This document shows, one piece after another, positions 33,786 through 42,706 of a DNA stretch of 64,000 nt; the first letter of the stretch is position 1, and each line of letters begins with the position of its first letter. The stretch is from assembly GCA_002733995.1 (NCBI GenBank), contig NVXR01000013.1, positions 21,211 through 85,210 of the forward strand. Direction: 5' to 3'. Below the pieces are notes generated by a model. That model had not been told where the DNA came from. It ran no database searches and saw only the letters and a list, made by a program, of their open reading frames with translations. The translations under genes were made by a program, and so were the position numbers. Origin of the DNA: Desulfotalea sp. (lineage in GTDB: Bacteria; Desulfobacterota; Desulfobulbia; Desulfobulbales; Desulfocapsaceae).

Positions 33786-35099
33786 TTACTCTTCAATAAT
33801 ACCTGTTTTCAGGCGTTTTGCAGCGATTGCTTTTAGCTTGTATAAATCCTGCTGCACCTCAAACACACCATGCCAATGGGCATAATCTGGACCGCCCATT
33901 GCAGCACCTTGACGCATGCGACGTCCTTCATGATGCCAGAGATGGTAAATGACTTTCTGAAATTCATCATCCCAAGGATTTGCCTTTAACAGATTCTTCT
34001 CGGCAAGCTGTTTTTTCAAGGCCAAAGCTGGTTCCCAGTAGCCTTCGTTATACAGTTCGATATGGGTGTCAGCCTGCTCAAAGAAGTTGTTTGTATGCAG
34101 AGAACTGTGACAGTTCGAACAAACACTTTTCATTTTTACACGACCTGCAACACCGTCTCCGGTAAGGGGACTGAGCGGATCTTCTGAATTACGAACAAGT
34201 GACTTAGGCGACCAGAGATTCCACTTGAGTCTATCGGAAATATTATGGGTGGTTTGCAGGGAACCAATACCACTCATATGACACACAGCACAGGTAGGTG
34301 CACGGTAGTCACCGGGCTCCCAAGCGTCAGGTGCACTGGTGAAATTCCAGGTACTGCCTTCTGAATTATAGATATGACCATGCTTACTGTTATTAAAGAT
34401 CTCGATATCTGGATGATCCGGACCGAGGTGACACGATGCACAGGCAGCAGGCTTTCTTGCTTCGGCAATACTGAAAGTATGTCTTGTATGACAGACAACA
34501 CAGTTGCCAACAGAACCATCTGGGTAGGTGCTACCAATACCAGCATTTGGCCATGTCTCTTTTGATGGTCTGCCATCTTCTCCAAGTTTAATATCAGCGC
34601 CATGGCACTGCATACAACCTGTCATATCAGATGAATTCTTAAATTTTTCAATTCCCTGACCTTCATGAACTTCAATCAGTTTTGTCATCCCATCAAAATT
34701 TCTTCCGTCGGGGGAATGATACTGTATACTCGCCCGTGCATGACCACTCTTACTGAATTGCTCAACCTCTGTTGCGTGGCATCTACCACAGGTTTTCGGT
34801 GTAACAAACAGAGACATGTAGATATCAGTACCCTTTACGCCGGGACAACTCTGAGAAGCCATTGGAGATCCTTTATCAACGCTGTGGCAATCGATACAGG
34901 AAACATTAACGTGCGCATGCCGACTGTTTTTCCAATCCGCGACAATACCTGGCTGCTTCTCAGCATGGCACTCAATACATTTTTTCCCTTCAGCGGTCAA
35001 GCCACGCTCAACCTTCAAGGTTTTCACATTACTTTCCATCGCAAAAGCAGATGAATAAGACCCGACCATAAAGGCGACTAGCAACAGTATTCGTATCAT
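33786..35099 (-). CDS. octaheme c-type cytochrome of the hydroxylamine oxidoreductase family
   Basis: 437 residues. A signal peptide (MIRILLLVAFMVGSYSSAFA) precedes eight CxxCH haem-binding motifs: CIECH, CIDCH, CGRCH, CMQCH, CVVCH, CASCH, CAVCH and CSNCH. The C-terminal HAO segment MGGPDYAHWHG follows. The protein is therefore periplasmic. HAO-family enzymes oxidise hydroxylamine or run in reverse to reduce nitrite or hydroxylamine to ammonia. Whether the cross-linking tyrosine of the oxidative enzymes is present needs an alignment. It overlaps the upstream NapC-type gene as ATGA, and that protein would feed electrons from quinol. A reductive role fits best. No C-terminal membrane anchor is seen. 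Confidence 0.88.
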   Translation of the reverse strand: MIRILLLVAFMVGSYSSAFAMESNVKTLKVERGLTAEGKKCIECHAEKQPGIVADWKNSRHAHVNVSCIDCHSVDKGSPMASQSCPGVKGTDIYMSLFVTPKTCGRCHATEVEQFSKSGHARASIQYHSPDGRNFDGMTKLIEVHEGQGIEKFKNSSDMTGCMQCHGADIKLGEDGRPSKETWPNAGIGSTYPDGSVGNCVVCHTRHTFSIAEARKPAACASCHLGPDHPDIEIFNNSKHGHIYNSEGSTWNFTSAPDAWEPGDYRAPTCAVCHMSGIGSLQTTHNISDRLKWNLWSPKSLVRNSEDPLSPLTGDGVAGRVKMKSVCSNCHSSLHTNNFFEQADTHIELYNEGYWEPALALKKQLAEKNLLKANPWDDEFQKVIYHLWHHEGRRMRQGAAMGGPDYAHWHGVFEVQQDLYKLKAIAAKRLKTGIIEE

Positions 35100-35623
35100 C
35101 CTTCCTCCCTCTCAGTTTGTTTGACCAGAAAATCCTTAATATTTTTATGTCCTACATTTTCATGACATTTCACACAGGAAGGAACCTTCCCCGACAAAAA
35201 ATCTTTATGTCCTAAATATGCCTTTGGTATCTCATACCTTATGGCAGTAAGATCATGACATTTGACACAACCCGAGGTGTAGGTAAACTCTTCTCTATGT
35301 TGCAGATTACCAACCCAATCAAAGGTATCCGCCCAGAACAACTCACCCAAGACATCTTTTACACCGGTATACGCCTTGGTAGCCACGTAGTTCAATACAT
35401 TGTCGTGGGGCAGATGACAGTCGGCGCATTTCGCTTTAAATCCATGCTTGTTCATCCCACCATGAATATCCTCTGCATAAGAACGAGAGACGCCTTTCAT
35501 TGAATGACAAGAGGAACAGAACTCCACTCCGGATGTATGTTCGATCATCTCAGCACTTCCAAGCGAGATAACAAGGCCTAAAATCACACCAAATGACAAC
35601 AGTAAAAATATAATCTTCTTCAT
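35096..35623 (-). CDS. tetrahaem NapC/NrfH-type quinol dehydrogenase
   Basis: 175 residues from the ATG at 35623, with GGGAGG upstream; a longer frame to 35791 would run through the cooS terminator and is rejected. A single N-terminal membrane anchor (IIFLLLSFGVILGLVISLG) precedes four CxxCH motifs (CSSCH with following M, CADCH, CVKCH, CVKCH). The first is CxxCHxM as in NrfH. It would oxidise menaquinol and pass electrons to the periplasmic octaheme protein encoded next. Confidence 0.88.
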   Translation of the reverse strand: MKKIIFLLLSFGVILGLVISLGSAEMIEHTSGVEFCSSCHSMKGVSRSYAEDIHGGMNKHGFKAKCADCHLPHDNVLNYVATKAYTGVKDVLGELFWADTFDWVGNLQHREEFTYTSGCVKCHDLTAIRYEIPKAYLGHKDFLSGKVPSCVKCHENVGHKNIKDFLVKQTEREEG

Positions 35624-35696
35624 GAACCTCCCGGAGAACCAATTAATTGACGAACCTAAGAAATTAACTAATAAGTTGAGTATGTAGTTGTAACTC

Positions 35697-35766
35697 ATTT
35701 TTCGACGAAAAATCAAGCTGCAATTTGAATGACAATTCAGTTGTATCGGTAATAAAGCTGCAATTT
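35697..35766 (-). promoter_or_regulatory. palindrome and direct repeat upstream of the cytochrome operon
   Basis: ATTTTTCG-A-CGAAAAAT (35697-35713) is a perfect palindrome 74 bp upstream of the start. AAGCTGCAATTT occurs at 35715-35726 and again at 35755-35766, exactly 40 bp apart. They lie between the cooS terminator and the NapC-type gene and probably mark regulator sites. Confidence 0.5.
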
Positions 35767-35781
35767 TGGACACACTAAAAA

Positions 35782-35811
35782 GGCCCATCATTGGTAATAC
35801 AATGATGGGCC
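35782..35811 (-). terminator. intrinsic terminator of cooS
   Basis: GGCCCATCATTG/CAATGATGGGCC is a perfect 12-base stem with a six-base loop, followed on the minus strand by T5. It is 15 bp past the cooS stop and separates cooS from the cytochrome genes. Confidence 0.88.
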
Positions 35812-35825
35812 AGTAGTTTTATTTA

Positions 35826-37715
35826 TTACGCGGAAAGACCAAGAGCGACACGCTTTTCACTAATACGTATGTCCATAATTTCAGCAGCCTTTTTAAAGTC
35901 AGGCTCTACCATAAACGAGGCTCCGAACACATCTTCCAGCCCATTTAAGGCAAGGTCCGTCACCAATTTTGAGCCGGTTATCTGGGGAGGCGTTCCAAGC
36001 TGTACCGGAATTCCTGAGGCCACACAATACATACCAATGGCAACCGCCTTTTCCGAATACCACTCAGGCGATGCTCCCCACACTGGCAAATCAGAAATAT
36101 CTACCCCGAGTGCATCGGCTATCATGCCACACAACTGAAGAACCCTTGAGTTATCCACACATGATCCAAAATGAAGCACGGGTGGAATATCTAAGGCTGA
36201 GCATATTTTTTTAAGGCCAGGACCGGCCATTTTCATCCCTTCCGGCACGAGTAGACCAGCCTTGCCGGCGGCTGTAGTGATGCAACCGGTGGCAAGAACC
36301 AAAATATCTCTTTTGATCAGTTCTTTGGCAAGACCTACATTTTGAGAATCGTGTTGGAATTTAGGATTATTGCAACCAACAATCGCAACCACACCACGAA
36401 TCGATCCATCTTTTATGGCGTCAAGTAGCGGCTCTAGGCTCCCGCCCAACAATTCTAGCAAGGCCTCGTTGGAAAATCCTGCAACGATCTCAACAGGCTC
36501 ACCAGGAATTTCAACCCGAGATTGATCACGCAACGAATACGCATCAATTGCCATTTTAACGATTTCTCTTGCCTGGGCGCCGGCAGTTGCTGGCTTAAAA
36601 GAGACATGTGTTGCCCCTGTGAACCGCGCCTTGTCAGCCGTTGTGATAAATTTGGTATGGTAGCAGGCTGCCACTTGGACCATGCTTGGCATAATGCATT
36701 GGTAATCAACAACCACAGCTTCCACTGCACCTGTAACAATTGCCAACTCTGTCATGAGATGATTGCCCGCCATGGGAATTCCCTGCCTACCGAGAAGTTC
36801 ATTGCCAGTACAACAGAGACCACCGATATTGATGCCCTCGGCACCCGCCTCTTTTGCAAGGGCTAACATGTCAGGGCTCTGGGCTGCAGCCAAAACCATT
36901 TCCGAGACCACAGGATTGTGCCCATGAACCAAAATGTTGACCTCTTTTGCCTTTAAAACACCAAGACTCACCGTCGATTTAACCGGCTTTGGCACTCCAA
37001 AGATGATATCAGAGAGTTCGGTACCAATCATAGAGCCGCCCCAACCATCTGCAAGTGCCGTTCTGGCAGCATGTAACATGGTGCTCACCGCATCATTATC
37101 ACAACCCATATGAGTACGATGCATCATTTCTGATATTTCACGATCAACGCCCCTCGGCATCACGTCGAACTTACGCCATATCTCCTTCCGAACCTCGGGT
37201 ACCCGCCCGACAAAACCTAATTCTTTTCTCCTGCTACCGAAATCAGAGAAACAGGCATCGACGAGATCCCTCGCGATATCAATATTTTCTCGATTTTCAA
37301 TGGGAATACCACGTTCGGCGGAGATACGTTTTAATTTTTCTGTGTCGGCAATGGTGTAATCAGGTGCTTCGCCTTCCACTATGGCCTCTAAAACTTCGAT
37401 GAGATCACGACCATGATCCGAATGCCCGGCAGAACCACCCGCCACAAAGCGTCCAAAGTTTCGGGCTACAATAACGTCGCCATCAGCCCCACAGACCCCC
37501 CGTTTCATCTTGCCGCCCTCTTTAAAACTGATTCTACACGGCCCCATATTACAGTTTTTACAGGTCAGACCCAGCTCACAAAATTTGCATGATGGCGTTT
37601 GCTGTTCAAAGCGATCCCAGACGGTTTCCACGCCGTCTCTTCGCGCTTTTTCAATCATTTTTTGTGCGTCTTCCCAAATAGATAATTCCGCTGCAGGTCT
37701 TGGTTCTTTTCCCAT
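35826..37715 (-). CDS. cooS: anaerobic carbon-monoxide dehydrogenase catalytic subunit
   Basis: 629 residues from the ATG at 37715, preceded by AGAGGTG. Cysteines for clusters D and B lie in CKFCELGLTCKNCNMGPC. C-cluster ligands are seen in GGLCCTGNE, HFGSCVDNSR, VGCNNPKFQ and ATGCITTAAG, plus IGMYCVAS. The Ni-Fe enzyme oxidises CO to CO2. It is the monofunctional CooS type with no acetyl-CoA synthase. No cooC, cooF or cooJ is adjacent. A CooA-type sensor gene is upstream on the same strand. Confidence 0.96.
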   Translation of the reverse strand: MGKEPRPAAELSIWEDAQKMIEKARRDGVETVWDRFEQQTPSCKFCELGLTCKNCNMGPCRISFKEGGKMKRGVCGADGDVIVARNFGRFVAGGSAGHSDHGRDLIEVLEAIVEGEAPDYTIADTEKLKRISAERGIPIENRENIDIARDLVDACFSDFGSRRKELGFVGRVPEVRKEIWRKFDVMPRGVDREISEMMHRTHMGCDNDAVSTMLHAARTALADGWGGSMIGTELSDIIFGVPKPVKSTVSLGVLKAKEVNILVHGHNPVVSEMVLAAAQSPDMLALAKEAGAEGINIGGLCCTGNELLGRQGIPMAGNHLMTELAIVTGAVEAVVVDYQCIMPSMVQVAACYHTKFITTADKARFTGATHVSFKPATAGAQAREIVKMAIDAYSLRDQSRVEIPGEPVEIVAGFSNEALLELLGGSLEPLLDAIKDGSIRGVVAIVGCNNPKFQHDSQNVGLAKELIKRDILVLATGCITTAAGKAGLLVPEGMKMAGPGLKKICSALDIPPVLHFGSCVDNSRVLQLCGMIADALGVDISDLPVWGASPEWYSEKAVAIGMYCVASGIPVQLGTPPQITGSKLVTDLALNGLEDVFGASFMVEPDFKKAAEIMDIRISEKRVALGLSA

Positions 37716-37895
37716 GATACACCTCTGATATTTTTTGCGATTTTTATACACCAGCACCTTCTATAGCCCGCAGTTTCCACGAACAATGTAAACCTGGAAC
37801 CGCCTGAACTAAGGATAAATAAGGACGAGTCGCAGGTGCTAAAGCACAAAGTACATGCTCCTGGCTGAAAAATAACCGATGGATCAGCAAAAAAC

Positions 37896-37911
37896 TGTCG
37901 CCTGGATGACA
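37896..37911 (-). promoter_or_regulatory. candidate CooA-binding site upstream of cooS
   Basis: TGTCG-N6-TGACA matches the Rhodospirillum CooA consensus TGTCG-N6-CGACA at nine of ten fixed positions. It is in the 219-bp gap between the sensor gene and cooS, about 180 bp upstream of the cooS start. A further dyad GTGCT-AA-AGCAC is at 37836-37847. Confidence 0.55.
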
Positions 37912-37934
37912 AAAAGGTAAAACGAGGGCGATAT

Positions 37935-38594
37935 TTAGGTATGTTCTACGCCACCTACGGATTCAAGCAAGGAAATATCTGGGATTACAAAGGTACCACG
38001 GCCTGACCTGATGATAAGTTCAGCCCGCACGAGATCATTCAACAGAGTAGAAACTGTCTGCCTCGAAGAACCAACAAGACGTGCAATCTGTTCCACCGGC
38101 AGGTCGATAGTGACACGAATGCCATCATCTTCTTTAATTCCATGCCTTCTCGCTTCCCCGGTAAGAAAAGCAACAAGTCTGGAATTTGCGTCTTTAAAGA
38201 CCAAGCCGTCAATGATAGAAAAGGACGTCTTTAAAATATTACCCAAAACACGGACCATAGCCTTGGTCACTTCGGAATCTTTGGCCATTTCGCGCCTGAA
38301 CGTTGTTACATCGGTCATCAATACATCAGTATTTTCAAGAGCCTGAACAAACGTCCCCGCGTGGGTGGAATAGATATCACCTTTGGTTAAAATTCCAAGG
38401 TTAAACTCTTTTTCCTCATAGCCGAGATACACTCGTACCCTGCCACTGGCAAGAATAAAGATAAAATTATCTTTTTGACCAGGCTGACAAAGGAAAGAGC
38501 CTTTGGAAAATTGTTTCACAGAAAGTGAGGAAAGAAGTTCAGCAAATTCCGGACGTTGCAGGTGATCTAATAAATTTTCTTCTAAAAACTTCAC
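37935..38594 (-). CDS. cooA: CooA-like CO-sensing CRP/FNR-family regulator
   Basis: 219 residues from a GTG start that overlaps the MFS gene stop as GTGA. A cyclic-nucleotide-type sensor domain contains the segment IYSTHAGTFVQALE, in which His78 corresponds to haem ligand His77 of Rhodospirillum CooA. The cysteine at position 75 of that protein is replaced by Ser76, as in other CooA homologues. The C-terminal CRP HTH is QIARLVGSSRQTVSTLLNDL. Position next to cooS makes CO control of cooS the expected role. Confidence 0.82.
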   Translation of the reverse strand: MKFLEENLLDHLQRPEFAELLSSLSVKQFSKGSFLCQPGQKDNFIFILASGRVRVYLGYEEKEFNLGILTKGDIYSTHAGTFVQALENTDVLMTDVTTFRREMAKDSEVTKAMVRVLGNILKTSFSIIDGLVFKDANSRLVAFLTGEARRHGIKEDDGIRVTIDLPVEQIARLVGSSRQTVSTLLNDLVRAELIIRSGRGTFVIPDISLLESVGGVEHT

Positions 38595-39772
38595 AGTTTG
38601 TCACCTTCCCTCTCCTTTGAGTTGAGGGTAAAAGCCAATGGAATACCGGCAAGTCCAATCACGCCACAGATCACAAATGTTGTCTCCAGCCCGACTTTAT
38701 CGGCCACAAAACCGACCAGCACGACCACTGCGGATCTTGAAAGAAAACTGATCATCATAAATACGCCATTGGCTGCAGAAGAACCGTCCACCGAATATTC
38801 CTGCACCATGGCCAGCATAACAGGGGTGGTTGACAGCAGAGAAACACCCGTAACAAGTAACACTAGCAGTTGCAACCAACCTGAGACGGCGGAGAAGCAG
38901 AGTAATGAAATCGGGGCAACAGCAAGGCAAAACACCAAAATTGGTTTTCGCCCAAACCGATCGCTAAGGCCACCAACCACAAGTATCCCCACGACACCTG
39001 CGGCTTCAAAAATAGACAAAGCAATCCCGGCCAACCACACGTCTCCACTCTTTGTCAAAATATAGAGAGGTAAAAACGCAGAGAGACAGGCGTGCATAAA
39101 ACCTCGCACAAAGACAATACCAGCCAAAGGAAGTAACAAAGCCTTCATCTCAACACATGTCTTACGAATGGAGGGTGTCGAATGTGGATTAACAGTCACC
39201 GGCATATCGCGGAACTTATAATACATGACCACCGAGGCCAGGATACCAACAAGCATCACAGGGTAATAACCTTCAAGTCCCAGCAGAGAAACAGCCCCTA
39301 TTATTATAATAGGCCCAAGGGCCCTGGCAAGCTCGCCGCCGGTCATATAAAAGCTCATCCCCCTCCCCGTTCTCTCTCCTGACACTTTATAAACAAGGAC
39401 GGGTGCCGGAACATGAAACAACGAGACACTTATGCCGGTGAAAAACAAAAGAATGAGCAAAACAGAATAGCTGGGCGCAACCCCCAGAAGAGACATTGGA
39501 ATCGCTGTCATCGCAGGCGCCAAAATAATAAAATAGCGCACACTTGTCCGATCTGCCAATTTACCAATATATGGATTCATCAAGGCAGGAATCTGCATGA
39601 CCGAGGATAAGAAGCCCGCCTGGGTAAGAGAAAGACCAAATTTTTCTATTAAAAAGGGAAGTAGCGGCGCGAGAAAACTCGAATAAACATCGTGGATAAA
39701 ATGGCAAAAAGAAAGAAGAACAACCTTTCTCTGATCAAATGAAGTTTCAATGTTTTTAAGGGCTTTTTGCAT
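38591..39772 (-). CDS. MFS transporter
   Basis: About 393 residues from the ATG at 39772; a TTG at 39802 with GGGGG upstream is an alternative. Twelve hydrophobic segments are seen, with MFS motif A-like loops GKLADRTSVR and GGLSDRFGRKP. It resembles the fosmidomycin-resistance-like/YfnC subgroup. The substrate is unknown. It is coupled to the CO-sensor gene and may be part of the same transcript. Confidence 0.9.
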   Translation of the reverse strand: MQKALKNIETSFDQRKVVLLSFCHFIHDVYSSFLAPLLPFLIEKFGLSLTQAGFLSSVMQIPALMNPYIGKLADRTSVRYFIILAPAMTAIPMSLLGVAPSYSVLLILLFFTGISVSLFHVPAPVLVYKVSGERTGRGMSFYMTGGELARALGPIIIIGAVSLLGLEGYYPVMLVGILASVVMYYKFRDMPVTVNPHSTPSIRKTCVEMKALLLPLAGIVFVRGFMHACLSAFLPLYILTKSGDVWLAGIALSIFEAAGVVGILVVGGLSDRFGRKPILVFCLAVAPISLLCFSAVSGWLQLLVLLVTGVSLLSTTPVMLAMVQEYSVDGSSAANGVFMMISFLSRSAVVVLVGFVADKVGLETTFVICGVIGLAGIPLAFTLNSKEREGDKL

Positions 39773-39935
39773 AGGATCCAGAGGGAGTAAACTATCGTTC
39801 AAATTAACCCCCCAATTCTTACATCGACTTCGCCGAAAAGTCACATAGATTCACCGAGCGATACCTCTTATACCTCAATATTGCAAGCAAATGACGGAAC
39901 ACAAACAAAATTTAGCAGCTCATTTGAGATAGCAC

Positions 39936-39971
39936 AAAAAAAAGGATTCCCAACCAAACAACAAGCGGTTG
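39936..39971 (-). terminator. possible terminator downstream of the 51-residue protein gene
   Basis: On the minus strand a CAACC/GGTTG stem is followed by GGAATCC and eight T. The stem is short and 98 bp from the stop, so this is weak. Confidence 0.35.
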
Positions 39972-40068
39972 AAAACCCCTGACTCAACATACTATCGTTA
40001 CATCTATTTTAAAGCTGGTAATAAACAACCTTACCATAATCACCAACTTGTCTTTGTATCCAATGAGA

Positions 40069-40224
40069 TTAGTTCCAGATCACCATGGTTGCAAGATACT
40101 CTTCCTGCTCTTTCAGACTCAGCTTTTCACTAGTCCTACTCGGTGCTTGCCTGTTCAGTGCACAAACAAACTCTCTCCCATCCTTCACCTTCACCAAAAT
40201 AAATGCTTCGTATGTGCCTCTCAT
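40069..40224 (-). CDS. 51-residue hypothetical protein
   Basis: The ATG at 40224 follows AAGGAG at six-base spacing and opens a 51-codon frame ending with TAA. The protein starts MRGTYEAFILVKVKDGREFV, contains one cysteine (FVCALN), then a basic, Ser/Thr-rich and Glu/Lys-rich helix, and ends in MVIWN. I do not recognise a family. It lies in the otherwise empty 669-bp gap between the MFS and hybrid-kinase genes. The strong ribosome-binding site is the main support. The rest of the gap up to 40514 holds a small GTGGGA/TCCCAC hairpin (40369-40385). Confidence 0.6.
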   Translation of the reverse strand: MRGTYEAFILVKVKDGREFVCALNRQAPSRTSEKLSLKEQEEYLATMVIWN

Positions 40225-40513
40225 GATCTACTCCTTTATGTTTTATGAAACATTTTTGAAGTGTAACTGTTAACCAAAACACGGTTTAAAAACTATTCAA
40301 CCGTTTTGCGGCACCCAAGATCACGTTAACACCGAAATAACGCTGCCCCCCCTTACAGGCCAGCTACTGTGGGATATACTCCCACTCAATAGGATTCTAT
40401 ATACAAAATATTTACTGCTATATGTAGTATATGTCCAACAGCAGTGAAGAACCAGCCTTCTTAATAAGATTTACCTGTTCTTTACTATTTTTTTGCTAAA
40501 AGTAGAGCTTCAC

Positions 40514-42541
40514 CTAGTCCTGCTTTTTTATTTCAGAAAGGTTTTTTGACAATAGTTCTACTATTTTATTTGACTCCTGCGCAGCCAAATAAATTCGTTG
40601 CATATGCTTTTTTTGCCCAGCAGACTCCTCCGAATTCAGCATTGAAAGTTCTGCACTACCATAAATAGCGAGGAGCATATTTTTTAGATCGTGCAGTAAT
40701 TTTTCGCTATCACCCCTCTCACTTTGTTCAGATCTTCTATGACCCAGCTCATCTTCATCATGGGCGCCCTGAACAGTAGCTTCATTTTTTTCCGTTGGAT
40801 CTGACAGTAGTGGCTGTAACCATCTGTACAGTTTATCTTTCAGTAACTCAGAGGTAAATGGTTTCCCTAAATAATCATCCATTCCCGCTTCAAGACATTT
40901 ATTACGATCATCGACTGTCACATGGGCCGTTAAGGCAACTATGGGAAGTCGTGTTCCATTACCACTCCACCTCTCCCCTTCTCGTATCATACGAGTAGCT
41001 GTATACCCATCCAACAGAGGCATCTGACAATCCATCAACACAAGATCAACAGTATTGTTTTTCAGATAATCAACGGCCTCATAACCATTGACAGCTAGAG
41101 CAACAGAACAATTCATATTCTCTAACTGATTGACCACAACCTCCATGTTAATTTCGTGATCTTCTACCACAAGGAGTTTTGGTTGTCTTTTCCAGCCACG
41201 AGTCAGTGATATTGTTTTATTGTGATCCTCAACGGCCTTGGCATCCTCTTCACTGGGCTCAGGGAAAAACAAATTAAAAGAGAACTTCGCCCCTTCACCC
41301 AACGCACTCGTCAGGGCCAACTTTCCACCCATCAAAGCTACAACCCTTGCGGCTATAGCCAAACCAAGCCCAGTACCACCATATTTTTTAGCAACACCAC
41401 TATCCACTTGCCTAAACGGTTCAAAAATCATTTTCTGTTTATCATGGGCAATCCCTGGCCCGGTATCAGTAACTGCAAACTGAATCCTAACCCCTGCTCG
41501 CTTTTTCAAAAGGATCTTTGCTGTAAATTTAACCTCACCCCGCGTTGTAAACTTGAGACTATTGGAAACCAAATTACTTAAAACTTGATTGAGCCGTAGC
41601 TGATCACCCACAACCAGTTTGGGAAGATTGCTGTCGATAGAACAGCTGAACTTCACATTCTGTTTTTTTTGTATATCCTCATACAGAGAGCTAAACTGAG
41701 AAAGTGAGTTGGACAGATTAAAAATCTCTGCAGAGAGCAAAAACTCTCCAGCCTCAATTTTTGAAAAATCCAAGCCATCCGTTATCACCCTCATCAGCCA
41801 GCCGCTGGACCTTGATATTAAACGGACATAATGACGCTGCTGTCGCGATAGATTGGTACGATTGAGAATCTCCGTCACACCGACCATACCATTGAGGGGT
41901 GTTCGAATCTCGTGACTCATGGTCGCAAGAAAGTTTGATTTTGCCAAACTGGCACTCTCTGCAACCGCAATACTTCGTGTGAGTTGATTCAACAGTGAAG
42001 CGACATAAAGAGGGAGAACAATAAGCGCAACAAATAACCCAAATATAGCCTCCCCGTTCATCTCATTTACATCAGAAAGCTGAACGACCCAACAAAAGCC
42101 AAAGAGACTGAGCAGAGCAGAAAAAAGTAGATATCTTTGACCAAAACGAAAACCATTGCCAAAGCTCACCCAGAAATACACAATAAAGAGAGGCGCCGCA
42201 AAAACCCCATATAAAGCGAGAACCACCGTCGTAGCACCAATATCCACAACAATGCCAAGAACCCGCCTCAACACGAATTTCCCAGGCGCAACTCTCACCC
42301 ACGCAAGGAGTGTAAATGCGTTAACAAAAAAGATTCCAGAAGCGGTGAGTACATAGTGGTCCCTTGACAGCAGAGTATGGTTAAGCACCATTGTATAAAG
42401 AATGTAGGCAAAGACTACACAACCAACACCAACGCGCAACAATGCTTGTTGGTATTCCCGATTCGGGCTCTCGCTCCAGGTTGAAATAAAACCCCGTAAC
42501 CCTTTAGAGCCTGCTGTATAACTATTAGAACGCTTCCCCAT
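40514..42541 (-). CDS. hybrid sensor histidine kinase with receiver and C-terminal H-box
   Basis: 675 residues. Five or six transmembrane segments (residues about 35-185) are followed by a HisKA domain with SHEIRTPLNG (His210). HATPase boxes N (QVLSNLVSNSLKF), G1 (DTGPGIA) and G2 (GGTGLGLAI) come next, then a receiver (about 455-575) with VDLVLMDCQMP. The overall design is RpfC/BarA-like. The C-terminal about 60 residues add a second dimerisation-type helix with LLHDLKNMLLAIYGSAEL, containing a possible phospho-histidine but no ATPase domain. It may act in place of an Hpt domain. No periplasmic sensor is evident. Confidence 0.92.
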   Translation of the reverse strand: MGKRSNSYTAGSKGLRGFISTWSESPNREYQQALLRVGVGCVVFAYILYTMVLNHTLLSRDHYVLTASGIFFVNAFTLLAWVRVAPGKFVLRRVLGIVVDIGATTVVLALYGVFAAPLFIVYFWVSFGNGFRFGQRYLLFSALLSLFGFCWVVQLSDVNEMNGEAIFGLFVALIVLPLYVASLLNQLTRSIAVAESASLAKSNFLATMSHEIRTPLNGMVGVTEILNRTNLSRQQRHYVRLISRSSGWLMRVITDGLDFSKIEAGEFLLSAEIFNLSNSLSQFSSLYEDIQKKQNVKFSCSIDSNLPKLVVGDQLRLNQVLSNLVSNSLKFTTRGEVKFTAKILLKKRAGVRIQFAVTDTGPGIAHDKQKMIFEPFRQVDSGVAKKYGGTGLGLAIAARVVALMGGKLALTSALGEGAKFSFNLFFPEPSEEDAKAVEDHNKTISLTRGWKRQPKLLVVEDHEINMEVVVNQLENMNCSVALAVNGYEAVDYLKNNTVDLVLMDCQMPLLDGYTATRMIREGERWSGNGTRLPIVALTAHVTVDDRNKCLEAGMDDYLGKPFTSELLKDKLYRWLQPLLSDPTEKNEATVQGAHDEDELGHRRSEQSERGDSEKLLHDLKNMLLAIYGSAELSMLNSEESAGQKKHMQRIYLAAQESNKIVELLSKNLSEIKKQD

Positions 42542-42706
42542 TACCGCCGACCCTTATTAAATGACATTACTAGAACCTTAGTCAACTGAAAGTCAGTCGC
42601 CATAAGTACATTCATCAGATTGTTTCTCTCATTGTCATGACACATTTTCAATATATCATACATTAAATTTGACCTACAACATCATGGACCTGTTTGCTAA
42701 AAAACG

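Noticed and set aside
35624..35791. Longer N-terminus for the NapC-type cytochrome
   Set aside because: It would place the start inside the cooS terminator. The internal ATG at 35623 has a good ribosome-binding site and begins the membrane anchor directly.
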